Assembly (NCBI RefSeq): GCF_003255815.1
Contig: NC_037682.1
Span: forward strand, 11,752,159 to 11,816,158
Reading direction: 5' to 3'
DNA: 64,000 nt
From: Theropithecus gelada
Taxonomy: Eukaryota; Chordata; Mammalia; Primates; Cercopithecidae
The notes under the pieces were generated by a model. It was not told where the DNA came from. It saw nothing but the letters and a program-made list of their open reading frames with translations, and searched no databases. The translations under genes and the position numbers were made by a program. Positions 51,830 to 61,576 of the stretch are shown piece by piece (position 1 is the stretch's first letter; each line of letters starts with the position of its first letter).

Positions 51830-52016
51830 AATTAGCTGGGAGCAGTGGCAGGCGCCTATAGTCCCAGCTACTCAGGAGGCTGAGGCAGGAGAATCACTTG
51901 AACCCAGGAGGCGGAGGTTGTAGTGAGCTGAGATTGCACCACTGTGCTCCAGTTTGGGCAACAGAGCGAGACTCTGTATCAAAAACAAACAAATAAACAA
52001 AAAAACTAAAACAAAC
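51830..52016 (+). mobile_element. Alu right half, 5'-truncated
   Basis: Begins at ATTAGCTGGGAGCAGTGGC after the linker and runs to TCAAAAACAAACAAATAAAC. The left monomer is missing. Confidence 0.9.
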
Positions 52017-52109
52017 ATTAGTGAAATGGTGTCACCAAAGGCCTAGGAGGGATTTTTTTTTTAAATGGTGTATTAATGGTGTACATTTTCCTCTTTTGCT
52101 GTTTTCTTT

Positions 52110-52118
<9 letters not shown>

Positions 52119-52140
<22 letters not shown>

Positions 52141-52437
52141 AGGCAGGGTCTCACCCTGTCACCCAGGCTGGAGTGCAGTGGTATGATCACGGCTCACTGC
52201 AGCCTCCATCTCCTGGGTTCAAGCGATCCTCCCACCTCAGTCTCCTGAGTAGCTGGGACCACAGGTGTGTGCCACCATGCCCAGCTAATTTTTGTCGTTG
52301 TTGTTGCAGAGATGAGGTCTTGCCCTGTTGCCTAGGTTGGTCAGGAACTCCTGGGCTCAAGCAATCTCCACCTCCAAGCCTCAACCTTGGCCTCCCAAAG
52401 TGCTGGGATTACAGAAGTGAGCCGCCGGCGCCCGGCC
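52119..52437 (-). mobile_element. Alu (J/S type)
   Basis: GAGGCAGGGTCTCACCCTGT start and GCCGGCGCCCGGCC end. (GTT)n at 52294-52305 in the linker. Confidence 0.93.
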
Positions 52438-53056
52438 CACTTTCCTCTTTTCTAGGCATTGCTAGGGGCGATAATTTGGGAGAAGTAAAGGACAGAAAAA
52501 AAAATCAAAGAAGAGGCATTCTTGTATCAGTGCTCTCCTGAATTTGTTGGGGAGCCCTGGGTGAGCCCTGTCAGGGGCTGGAGGGTCCAGTCTCAGTGTG
52601 AAAAGACCTCAGGGGCTCAGCCCCAGCTCTGGGACCTGGCTGAGAAGAAAAGCGAATGTGTGCTGACCAGACCCGACCAGACCTGCTCGGTGAGGCTGCG
52701 GGTGGTGGTGAGAGGCCATTCCAAGAAACCACCTGGAATAGTGGGGGAGGAGATGGGAGGCCAGGGGCTCTGCTCTTCAGACAACACTGAGTCCTGCCGA
52801 GAGGAATTCCTGGGAGGATTTTGAGTCCACCTGACTTCCCTTTGCTCTTGGTGTACAGGTCCCAGGCCTCACTGCCCTGGCCTTCTTTGGCTTCCTCAAA
52901 TGTCCCAGAGGCCTCTGTACCTGTGCGCATGCTATTCCTTGGCCAGGAAAGCCCCCCATCCCCTAAGCCAATTATCTTCCCGGTTTCTGCACAACCGTCA
53001 CCACCTCTGGAAAGCCTTGGCCCAGGGCTTGGCCGGGATACCCCGCTTTATAGAAC
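52438..53056. other. Intergenic, nothing recognised
   Basis: About 0.6 kb unique. Opposed frames of 100-119 codons overlap and look like chance. Confidence 0.55.
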
Positions 53057-53352
53057 TTTTTTTTTTTTTTTTTGAGACGGAGTTTCACTCTTTTGCCTAG
53101 GCTGGAGTGCAGTGGCACGATCTCAGCTCACTACAACCTCTGCCTCCCGGGTTCAAGTGATTCTCCAGCCTCAGCTTCCCAAGTAGCTGGGACTATAGCC
53201 TCTGGCCACAATGCCCAGTGAATTTTTGTATTTTTAGTATAGATGGGGTTTCACCATGTTGGCCAGGCTGGTCTCGAACTCCTGACCTGTGATCTGCCTG
53301 CCTCGGCCTCCCAAAGTGCTGGGATTACAGGCGTGAGCCACGGCGCCTGGCC
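53057..53352 (-). mobile_element. Alu (S type)
   Basis: Poly(T), GAGACGGAGTTTCACTCTTT to CCACGGCGCCTGGCC, next to the L1 fragment. Confidence 0.94.
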
Positions 53353-53706
53353 TATAATTTTATTTTAGGTTTGGGGGTGCACGAGAATGTTTGTTACATA
53401 GCTACACTCATGTCACGGGGTTTGTTGTACAGGTTATTTCATCAGCAGGAATTAAGTCCAGTACCCAATAGTTATCTTTTCTGCTTCTCTCTCTCCTCCC
53501 ACCCTCCACCCTCAAGTATTAGTGCAAAAATAATTGCGGCTTCAGACCATGCATCTGAAATCATTATAACTAGGCTCAAACACATCTTTATTAACCAAAA
53601 TAGGAACCATTACAAACATTTTTGCTAACGAGAAATAAGGTTTTTCATTCCTGTAGCATGTAAATCCATGCTTCGGGATTCGACGAACTTTTAGAAAGCA
53701 TTTTCT

Positions 53707-54011
53707 GGGCCAGGTGCGGTGGCTCAGGCCTGTAATCCCAGCACTTTGGGAGGCCGAGGCGGGTGGATCACAAGGTCAGGAGATCAAGACCATCCTGGCT
53801 AACACGGTGAAACCCCATCTCTACTAAAAATACAAAAAAACTAGCCGGGCGAGGTGGCGGGCGCCTGTAGTCCCAGCTACTCGGGAGGCTGAGGCAGGAG
53901 AATGGCGTGAACCCGGGAGGCGGAGCTTGTAGTGAGCCGAGATTGGGCCACTGCACTCCAGCCTGGGCGACAGAGCGAGACTCCATCTCAAAAAAATAAA
54001 AAAAAAAAAAA
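53707..54011 (+). mobile_element. AluYR (cercopithecid-specific) inside the mariner
   Basis: CTAGCCGGGCGAGGTGGCGG and GGGCCACTGC. Duplication GAAAGCATTTTCT (53694-53706) and GAAGCATTTTCT (54013-54024), within the transposase C-terminal codons. Confidence 0.94.
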
Positions 54012-54767
54012 GGAAGCATTTTCTTCATCCTGCTGGTTGTGGAAGCGTTTTCCCTGCAAAAAGCTGTGGAGATGCCTGAAGAAGTGGTAGTCGGTTGGCG
54101 AAAGGTCAGGTGAATATGGCGGAGGAGGCAAAAAACTTCGTAGTACAATTCGTTGAACTTTTGAAGTGTTGTGCGACATGCGGTCAGGCGTTGCCGTGGA
54201 GAAGAACGGGCACTTTCCGTTGACCAATGCCGGCTGCAGGCATTGCAGTTCTTGGTGCATCTCATCAGTTTGCTGAACATATTTCTTAAATGTAGTGGTT
54301 TTACCAGGATTCAGAAAGCTGTAGCGGATCACCACCAGTGACCATGACCTTCTTTTGGTACAAGCTTGGCTTTGGGAAGTGCTTTGGAGCTTCTTCTTGG
54401 TCCAGCCACTGGTCATCACCAGTTGTCGTATAAAATCCACTTTTTGTCTCACGTCACAACCTGATCGAGAAATGGTTCATTGTTGTTGCGTAGAATAAGA
54501 GAAGACATTTCAAAATGATGTTTTGTTTTGTTTTTTAATTTTTGCTCAGCTCATGAGGCACCCACTTATCAAGCTTTTTCACCTTTCCAGTTTGCTTCAA
54601 ATGCTGAACATCCGTCCAATGTCCATGTTGAGTTCTTCGGGAATTTCTCGTGTAGTTTTAAGAGGGTCGGTTTTGATGATTTCTCTCAATTGGTCATTGT
54701 CAACTTCTAACGACTGGCGCCACTGCGCTCCTTGTCCTCAAGGCTCTTGTCTCCTTTGCAAAACTCT

Positions 54768-55020
54768 ATTTTGAGATGGAGTCTTGCTCTGTCTCCCAGG
54801 CAGGGTGGAGAGCAGTGGCACAATCTCGGCTCATTACAACCTCTGCCTGCCAGGTTCAAGTGATTCTCCTGCCTCAGTCTCCCATGTAGCTGGAATTACA
54901 ACCGTGCACCACCATGCCCAGCTAATTTTTGTATTTTTAGTAGAGATGGGGGTTTCACCATGTTGGAAGGGCTGGTCTCGAACTCCTGACCTCAGGTGAT
55001 CTGGCTGCCTCAGCCTCCGG
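54768..55020 (-). mobile_element. Alu (S type), truncated, inside the mariner
   Basis: TTTTGAGATGGAGTCTTGC with almost no tail. It ends at TCAGCCTCCGG, lacking the last part of the left monomer. Confidence 0.9.
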
Positions 55021-55147
55021 CGAGAACTACTTGAACCACCACTGCACTATATGTTCATTAGCGGTTCCTGGGCCGAATGCACTGATGTTGCCAGTTGTCT
55101 CCGCTGCTTTACAACCCATTTTGAACTCGAATAAGAAAATACCTTGG

Positions 55148-55451
55148 GGCCGGGCGCGGTGGCTCATGCCTGTAATCCCAGCACTTTGGGAGGCTGAAGC
55201 GGGCAGATCACAAGGTCAGGAGATTGAGATCATCCTGGTTAACATGGTGAAATCCCGTCTCTACTAAAAATGTAAAAAATTAGCTGGGCGTGGTGGCAGG
55301 TGCCTGTAGTCCCAGTTACTTGGGAGACTGAGGCAGGAGAATGGCATGAACCCGGGAGGTGGAGCATGCACTGAACCGAGATTGCACCACTGTGCTCCAG
55401 CCTGGGTGACAAGGCAAGACTCCGTCTCTTAAAAAAAAAAAAAAAAAAAAA
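55148..55451 (+). mobile_element. AluY-type inside the mariner
   Basis: GGCCGGGCGCGGTGGCTCAT to poly(A). Duplication approximates AAGAAAATACCTTG / AAGAACATAGCTTG around the transposase N-terminal codons. Confidence 0.93.
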
Positions 55452-55580
55452 GAACATAGCTTGAATTTGCTTTTGGTCTAACATAATTTCCGTAGTCTAA
55501 AATAAACATAAAATAAACAGCAAGTAATAAGTCATTAGCAAAAAAACTGAAGGAGAGAAATGTGCCTTCAAATGATACAT

Positions 55581-55880
55581 AGCCAGGTGTGGTGACTCAT
55601 GCCTGTAATCCCAGCACTTTGGGAGACTGAGGCAGGTGGATCACCTGAGGTCAGGAGCTTGAGACCAGCCTGGGCAACATGGTGAAACCTCGTCTGTACT
55701 AAAAATACAAAAATCAGCTGGGTGTGATGGCAGGTGCCTGTAATACCAGCTACTTGGGAGGCTGAGGCAGGAGAATCACCTGAGCCCAGAAGGCAGAGTT
55801 TTCAGTGAGCTGAGATCGCGCCACTGTACTCCAGCCTGGGTGACAGAGTGAGAGTCCGTCTAAAAAAATATATATATATA
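55581..55880 (+). mobile_element. Alu (S type) inside the mariner
   Basis: GCCAGGTGTGGTGACTCATG to an A-tail that has become (TA)n at 55868-55880. Confidence 0.92.
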
Positions 55881-56164
55881 ACATAACCACATTTATTTAA
55901 GAATATATTCCAATATCAAACACAGATTTCAACAATGCAAACTGCAGTTACTTTTGCACCAACCTAATAGACCCCAGCATCCGTTGCTTCCTTCTTTGTG
56001 TTTATGAGTGTGCATCATTTAGCTTCCACTTATAAATGAGAACATGCCATATTTGGTTTTCTGTTCCTGTGTTAGTTTGCTGAGGATAAGGGCCTCCAGC
56101 TCCATCCACATTCCCGCAAAAGACAGGATCTCGCTCATTTTGATGGCTGCAGGGGTCTCCCTGC

Positions 56165-56460
56165 CTTTTTTTTTTTTGGAGACAGAGTCTTATTCTGTTG
56201 CCCAGGCTGGAGTGCAATGGCGTGATCTCGGCTCACTGCAACCTCTGACTCCCGGGTTCGAGCAATTCTCCTGTTTCAGCCTCCTGAGTAGCTGGGACTA
56301 CAGGCGCCTGCCACCATGCGTGGCTGATTTTTGTATTTTTAGTAGAGACAGGGTTTCACCTTGTTGGTCAGGCTGGTCTTGAACTCCTGACCTCAGGTGA
56401 TCCGCCCGCCTCGGCCTCCCAAAATGTTGGGATTATGGGGATGAGCCACCGTGCCCGGCC
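56165..56460 (-). mobile_element. Alu (S type)
   Basis: Poly(T), GGAGACAGAGTCTTATTCTG to CCACCGTGCCCGGCC, directly after the L1 fragment. Confidence 0.94.
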
Positions 56461-56669
56461 CACGGTCCCCTTTTAAGTGCTCTGATGACCCTCTGCACCT
56501 TGCCTCTGTTGCTGTCCCTGCCCATGCAGTGGCTTCTCCTGGGTCACTCTTCTTCACCAGCCTCTGAGGTCAAGATCCTCCCTACCTGTTGTCAGGTGTT
56601 CCTTTCCAGAAGGTAGCTTTCAGAGGCCTGAAGGTGGGAGAAGGAAGACCCCCTGACTGTCTGCAAGCA

Positions 56670-56760
56670 CTGGGATGTTGGGACATTGTTTGCTCACTCT
56701 CATATTTCCAGGACCCCGCATGGGGTGCTCAGTGGACGTCCATGAACTGACTAAATGTCC
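56670..56760 (+). mobile_element. Possible L2 3' tail
   Basis: TTTGCTCACTCTCATATTTC, CAGGACCCCGC, GGGGTGCTCAGTGGACGTCC, ATGAACTGACTAAATG resembles the L2 3' end in order. Diverged. Confidence 0.5.
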
Positions 56761-56940
56761 AGCTCACTTTTGTCAAGCAGCTGTCACTCCCCGGCTCTTT
56801 ATATTCCTTATCTCATGTGACTCTCACAAGATCCTTGTGAGGAAGGTGTCGTGTCCATCTGCAGGTGGGGAAATTGAGGCTGTGTAGTTTTGGCAATTTG
56901 GCTGAGCTTACGCAGGTAAGAAGCAGCAGCACTTCTCAGT
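56761..56940 (-). mobile_element. MIR
   Basis: Antisense MIR: CTTATCTCATGTGACTCTCA, CAAGATCCTTGTGAGGAAGG, GGGGAAATTGAGGCTGTG. Confidence 0.85.
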
Positions 56941-57000
56941 TCTTCCACTTAAGCTGTATAAGAATCACTGAGGAGCTGGTTAAAGATGTAAGTTTCTGAG

Positions 57001-57294
57001 GGCTAAGTCTGGTGGCTCACGCCTGAAATCCCAGCACTTTAGGAGGCGGAGGGCAGATCGTGAGGTCAGGAGTTGAGGACCAGCCTGACTAACATGGTGA
57101 AACCCTGTCTCTACTAAATACACAAAAATTAGCTGGGCATGGTGGTGCACACCTGTAATCCCAGCTACTCAGGAGGCTGAGGCACGGGAATCACTTGAAC
57201 CTGGGAGGTGGAGGTTGCAGTGAGTCAAGATTGTGCCACTGCACAGCCTGGGCAACAGAGTGAGACTCCATCTCAAAAAAAAAAAAAAAAAAAA
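57001..57294 (+). mobile_element. Alu (S type)
   Basis: Diverged start GGCTAAGTCTGGTGGCTCAC. Duplication AGATGTAAGTTTCTG (56984-56998) and AGATGTAGGTTTCTG (57294-57308). Confidence 0.94.
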
Positions 57295-57472
57295 GATGTA
57301 GGTTTCTGGGCCCCACTTCCAAGATTTCTGATTTTGTCATTGCATTTCTAATTTTTAAATTATTTTATTTATAAATTATTACTATTATTTTTGATTGACA
57401 TATTCGATATATGTATACAATGTGCAGTGATTAAATCAAGCTAATTAACATGTCTGTCACCTCACTTACCTA

Positions 57473-57768
57473 TTTTTTTTTTTTAAGATAGGGTCTCACT
57501 CTGTCATCCAGGCTGGAGTGTAGTGGTGTGATCATGGCTCACTGCAGCCTCAACCTCCAAGCCTCCAGTGATCCTCCCACCCTAGCCTCCCGAGTAGCTG
57601 AGACTACAGGCACACACCACATGCCCAGCTAATTTTGTTTATTTTTTTGTAGAGGTGGGTGTCTCACCATGTTGTCCAGGCTGGTCTGGAACTCCTGGGC
57701 TCAAGCAGTCCTCTAGCCTCAGCCTCCCAAAGTGCTGGGATTATAGGCGTGAGCCACTGAGCCTGGTT
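57473..57768 (-). mobile_element. AluJ
   Basis: AAGATAGGGTCTCACTCTGT start, J-type GATCATGGCTCACTGCAGCC, ending CACTGAGCCTGG. Confidence 0.92.
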
Positions 57769-57791
57769 CCCATCATTGTTTTATATAGCTC

Positions 57792-58091
57792 TTTTTTTTT
57801 TTTTTTTTTGAGATGGAGTCTCGACCTTTCACCCAGGCTGCAGTACAGTGGCGCAATCTCAGCTCACTGCAACCTCCGCCTCCCGGGTTCAAGCGATTCT
57901 CCTCCCTCAGCCTCTCAAGTAGCTGGGATTACAGGTGCCCGCCACCATGCCCGGCTAATTATTTTGTATCTTTGGTAGAGACAGGGTTTCACCATGTTGA
58001 CCAGGCTGGTCTCGAACTCCTGATCTTGTGATCCACCCACCTCGGCCTCCCAAAGTGTTGGGATTACAGACGTGAGCCACCGCGCCTGGCC
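57792..58091 (-). mobile_element. Alu (S type)
   Basis: Poly(T), GAGATGGAGTCTCGACCTTT to CACCGCGCCTGGCC. Confidence 0.94.
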
Positions 58092-58723
58092 TTTTTTATT
58101 TTATTTTATTTTTTTTTTTTTTTGAGATGGAGTCTTGCTCTGTTGCCCAGGGTGGAGTACAGTGGTGTGAACTTGGCTCACTGCAACCTCCAAGTGATTG
58201 GAGGTTCAAGCAATTTTTGTGCCTCAGCCTCCTGAGTAGCTGGGTTACAGGCATGCACCACTGTGCTGGCTAATTTTTTTTTTTTTTTTTTTTGTTGAGA
58301 CAGAGTCTCGCTTTGTCGCCCAGACTGGAGTGCAGTGGCCGGATCTCAGCTCACTGCAAGCTCCGCCTCCCGGGTTCACGCCATTCTCCTGCCTCAGCCT
58401 CCCGAGTAGCTGGGACTACAGACGCCCGCCACCTCGCCCGGCTAGGTTTTTGTATTTTTTAGTAGAGACGGGGTTTCACCGTGTTAGCCAGGATGGTCTC
58501 GATCTCCTGACCTCGTGATCCGCCCGTCTCGGCCTCCCAAAGTGCTGGGATTACAGGCTTGAGCCACCGCGCCCGGCCTGTGCTGGCTAATTTTTGTATT
58601 TTTAGTAGAGATGGGTTTTCACTATGTTGGCCAGGCTGGTCTTGACCTCCTGACCTCAAGCGATCCACCCGTCTTCGCCTCTCGAAGTGCTGGGATTACA
58701 GGCAAGAGTCACCGCACCCAGCC
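58092..58723 (-). mobile_element. Older Alu split by an AluYR
   Basis: The parts 58092-58278 and 58579-58723 form one complement Alu with a (TTTTA)n tail. AAGTGATTGG precedes GAGGTTCAAGC, a small rearrangement. Confidence 0.92.
58279..58578 (-). mobile_element. AluYR (cercopithecid-specific) inside an older Alu
   Basis: GCCACCTCGCCCGGCTAG and ATTACAGGCTTGAGCC. Perfect 17-bp duplication TGTGCTGGCTAATTTTT (58262-58278 and 58579-58595). Confidence 0.96.
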
Positions 58724-58840
58724 CTACTTTGTTTCTGTGAATATGACTACTGCAGGTACCTCAGATAAGTGGAGTTACATAGCATTTGTCCTTTTGTGTC
58801 TGGCTTATTTCACTGTCATGGTATTCTAAGCAAAGGGCCC

Positions 58841-59839
58841 TGGTAGTTCTCATGTAGGAGTCTGGACCATTCTTTGAGAATTTACAGGAGAGGATGGTGG
58901 CAGGGGGTGGGGGCTGTGCTGTCCTGGCACAGGCTTTGAGGGTTGACTTCAGAGGGATGGCGGGGGCTGGATGAGTCAGTGAGTGTGGGCTGAGAGGCGG
59001 GAAGGAGGAGGTTTGGGTAAGGGTAAGAGTGGGGCCCTGGGATTGGGTGACTGGTTTCCGGCAGGCATTGCTGAGGGCTGGGGTGTTGACCGAGGCCTGA
59101 GTACTCAGAGTGGAAGGACAGTCATGAGGACTGGCCCGTGCAGGGAGGGTCTGTGAGCCATGGGTCAGAGGGGAGGGCAAGGAGCTGAAAAAGGAAGGCC
59201 GGCGGTGGGGAGGGGCTGGGTCAGGTGGGTGTCTGGCTGTGCAGTCTACAGTGGGGTGAGAGCCGCAGTGGTCAATCCAAGTAGAGGCAGCGGCTGGGCC
59301 CACTCTAGGTCCAGGGGCAGGTGGTGTAACGGCGGGAAGTCAGTGCAGGCGAGGAGGCCAGAGATTTGGGAAAGGGGGCCTGTGGGCACAGAGAAGGACT
59401 GATCTGGAGCCAACCCTCTGCCTCAACAAGGGGGCTGTGTGTGCTTCTTCCTGAGGAAGCCCCAGGTCGTGGGCAGCTTCCTGGCTCCGAGGAGAGATGA
59501 CCCAGACCCTGGGGCGAGTGGTCATAGCAGCCCTCAAATCACCCAGGGATGGGCCTTCCTCCATCTCTCCACCCCCTCCCTGTCCATCTCACCTCTCCCT
59601 TTATTCATTCATGCTCTTCTTGCTTTTCTCAACTCCCTTTCTCTCTTCCATTCTCTTTCTCCTAACTGCCAGTGTGTGGGGCTGAGGTGTGCCTGTGGGT
59701 ACCCGCATCCCAGCCAGTCTCCCACACCCAGGCCTCAGGGCATGTCCAGCCTCACCTGCCATGGGCTGCCTGACCCCAAGCAGGCCTTTACTGGGCTCTG
59801 AACCTCACTTCTCCATTTGCCACATTTACAGTGATAGTG
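58841..59839. other. Intergenic, nothing recognised
   Basis: About 1 kb unique, G-rich on the + strand in its first half. A 180-codon minus frame (58761-59303) starts inside the L1 fragment and has no known domain, so it is not called a gene. Confidence 0.6.
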
Positions 59840-60011
59840 CAGGTTGAGCATCCCTAATCCAAAAATCCAAAGTCCAAAATGTCCCAAAACCTGAAATTTT
59901 TTGAGTGCTGACATGACGCCACAAATGGAAAATGCCATACCTGACCTCATGTGACAGGTCACAGTCAAAACTCTGTTTAATGCACAAATGTTTAAAGCAT
60001 TGTATAAAATT

Positions 60012-60291
60012 GGTCAGGCACGGTGGCTCACACCTGTAATCCCAGCACTTTGGGAGGCTGAGGTGGGCAGATCACCTGAGGTCAGGAGTTCAAGACCAGC
60101 CTGGCCAACATGGTGAAACCCCGTCTCCACTAAAAATACAAAAATTAGCCTGGCGTGGTGGTGTGTGCCTGTAGTCCCAGCTACTCCAGAGGCTGAGGCA
60201 GGATAATTGCTTGCAGTGAGCCAAGATCATGCCACTGCACTCCACTCTGGGTGACAGAGTGAGACTCTGTCTCCAAAAAAAAAAAAAACAA
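60012..60291 (+). mobile_element. Alu (S type) inside MER2-like element
   Basis: Duplication CATTGTATAAAATT (59998-60011) and CATTGTGTAAAATT (60292-60305). A stretch around TGCTTGCAGTGAGCC is shortened. Confidence 0.95.
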
Positions 60292-60355
60292 CATTGTGTA
60301 AAATTACCTTATACACATACCTCATGTGTGTATAAGGTGTATATGAAACAGATGA

Positions 60356-60664
60356 TTTTTTTTTTTTTTTGAGATGGAGTTTCACTGTTGTTGCCCAGGC
60401 TGGAGTGCAGTGATGGGATCTCAGCTCATTGCAAACTCCGCCTCCCAGGTTCAAGTGATTCTTCTGCCTCAGTCTCCCGAGTAGCTGGGATTACAGGCAT
60501 GCACCACCATGCCTGGCTAATTTTGTATTTTAAAATTTTTTTTAGTAGAGACAGAGTTTCTCCACGTTGGTCAGGCTGGTCTTGAATTCCCGACCTCAGG
60601 TGATCTGCCCTCCTCGGCCTCCCAAATGTGCTGGGATTACAGGCGTGAGCCACTGTGCCTGGCC
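60356..60664 (-). mobile_element. Alu (S type) inside MER2-like element
   Basis: Poly(T), GAGATGGAGTTTCACTGTTG to CCACTGTGCCTGGCC, splitting the element a second time. Confidence 0.94.
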
Positions 60665-60805
60665 AGAGATGAAGTTGATATTTAGACTTGGGTTCTATCA
60701 CCAAGATAGCTCATTATGTATATGCAAATGTTCCAAAACCTGAAAAAATCTGAAATCAGAAACACCTCCGGTCCCACGCATTTGGGATAAGGGATACTCA
60801 ACTAG

Positions 60806-60910
60806 TACCTCCTGCATGGGGTTGTCACGAGGATTAAATGAGAGCATTCATGGAAAGGGCTTGGGACGGTGCTTGGCACAGAGTAAGCACCCAATAAATA
60901 TTATCCATTG
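60806..60910 (+). mobile_element. MIR 3' part
   Basis: GGGTTGTCACGAGGATTAAA, GGTGCTTGGCACAGAGTAAG, CACCCAATAAATATTATCC. Starts right at the MER2-like end, suggesting the DNA element inserted in the MIR. Confidence 0.87.
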
Positions 60911-60963
60911 TAACTCCCAGAGGTTCCTGATGGGGGTGTGGATTCACCGACTTTTTCTTTTTC

Positions 60964-61267
60964 TTTCTTTTTTTTTTTTTTTTTGAGACGGAGTCTCGCT
61001 CTGTCGCCCGGGCTGGAGTGCAGTGGCCGGATCTCAGCTCACTGCAAGCTCCGCCTCCCGGGTTCCCGCCATTCTCCTGCCTCAGCCTCCCGAGTAGCTG
61101 GGACTACAGGCGCCCGCCACCCCGCCCGGCTAATTTTTTTTTATTTTTTAGTAGAGACGGGGTTTCACCGTGTTAGCCAGGATGGTCTCGATCTCCTGAC
61201 CTCGTGATCCGCCCGTCTCGGCCTCCCAAAGTGCTGGGATTACAGGCTTGAGCCACCGCGCCCGGCC
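60964..61267 (-). mobile_element. AluYR-type (cercopithecid)
   Basis: GTGGCCGGATCTCAGCTCAC and ATTACAGGCTTGAGCC. Duplication ACTTTTTCTTTTTC (60950-60963 and 61269-61282). Confidence 0.94.
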
Positions 61268-61282
61268 AACTTTTTCTTTTTC

Positions 61283-61568
61283 ATAGTAGTGCACATGGAG
61301 ACTCAGAAAGGAGCAGAGGCCCTCTAGCTGAGTCAGGGTGGGGGGTATGGTGGGGGTGTGGCTGCCATGTTGGTTTGACAGCCTGGCCTGAACCCCCCCA
61401 GGCAGGGTCACCACAGGGCATTCCAGCTCCCTGAACCACGTGACCACCTGTCTCCGTGCTACCACAGGCACCCAGTCCTCATCTCCTGGTCCCCACCGTG
61501 CCCCACCCTGTGTTCCTCAATGTCTGATTCGTACTGGGGTGCTCCCTGGCTTTTGTACCTTCTTTCTC
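61283..61568. other. Intergenic, nothing recognised
   Basis: Unique stretch between an AluYR and a MER5A element. Confidence 0.5.
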
Positions 61569-61576
61569 CCCTAGGG

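Larger units (their letters stand above)
53591..55484 (-). pseudogene. Mariner (Hsmar1-type) transposase, broken
   Basis: On the minus strand, a start-like MLDQKQIQAMF at 55484 is cut after about 11 codons by an Alu. It is followed by FEFKMGCKAAETTGN and FGPGTANEHIVQWWFK (helix-turn-helix region, 55030-55140), then after a second Alu EVDNDQLREIIKTDPLKTT, DQEEAPKHFPKPSLYQKK, PPYSPDLSPTDYHFF (holding the third catalytic Asp) and QGKRFHNQQ. After the AluYR the C-terminus ends near CNGSYF. The order matches a cecropia-type mariner transposase (DD34D), the family domesticated in SETMAR. Several frameshifts and stops plus three Alus in the coding part rule out activity. Confidence 0.9.
53519..55967 (-). 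mobile_element. Hsmar1-type mariner, full length, holding four Alus
   Basis: The right terminal repeat reads TTACTTTTGCACCAACCTAA (55948-55967). The left end is TTAGTGCAAAAATAATTGCG, missing about 5 bp of the inverted repeat. TA is duplicated on both sides. Removing the four Alus (53707-54011, 54768-55020, 55148-55451, 55581-55880) leaves roughly 1.25-1.3 kb, the usual Hsmar1 size. It carries a transposase remnant on the minus strand. Confidence 0.92.
53353..56164 (-). mobile_element. L1 3'-end fragment split by a mariner element
   Basis: 53353-53516 (TATAATTTTATTTTAGGTTT, CCTCCCACCCTCCACCCTCA) continues exactly at 55970-56164 (CTTCCACTTATAAATGAGAA, TCTGTTCCTGTGTTAGTTTG, CTCCAGCTCCATCCACATTC). 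Both are parts of one antisense L1 3' region. The break is a TA (53517-53518 repeated at 55968-55969), the mariner target duplication. Confidence 0.9.
57330..58840 (-). mobile_element. L1-type LINE fragment split by Alus
   Basis: 57330-57472 (TATTCGATATATGTATACAA, GATTAAATCAAGCTAATTAA) and 58724-58838 (AATATGACTACTGCAGGTAC, TTGTCCTTTTGTGTCTGGCT) are consecutive parts of an antisense L1. Three or more Alus lie between. Confidence 0.75.
59840..60805. mobile_element. MER2-like (Tigger/pogo) DNA element with two Alus
   Basis: Inverted ends: CAGGTTGAGCATCCCTAATC (59840) and, as complement at 60785-60805, CTAGTTGAGTATCCCTTATC. The interior has CTGACATGACGCCACAAATG, GTATAAGGTGTATATGAAAC and CATTATGTATATGCAAATGT. 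TA follows the right end. No coding capacity (short non-autonomous type). The family name is from memory. Confidence 0.8.

Noticed and set aside
58761..59303. 180-codon minus-strand frame, Pro/Ser/Thr-rich
   Set aside because: Begins in unique G-rich DNA and runs into an L1 fragment; low-complexity composition follows from the G-rich plus strand; no domain.
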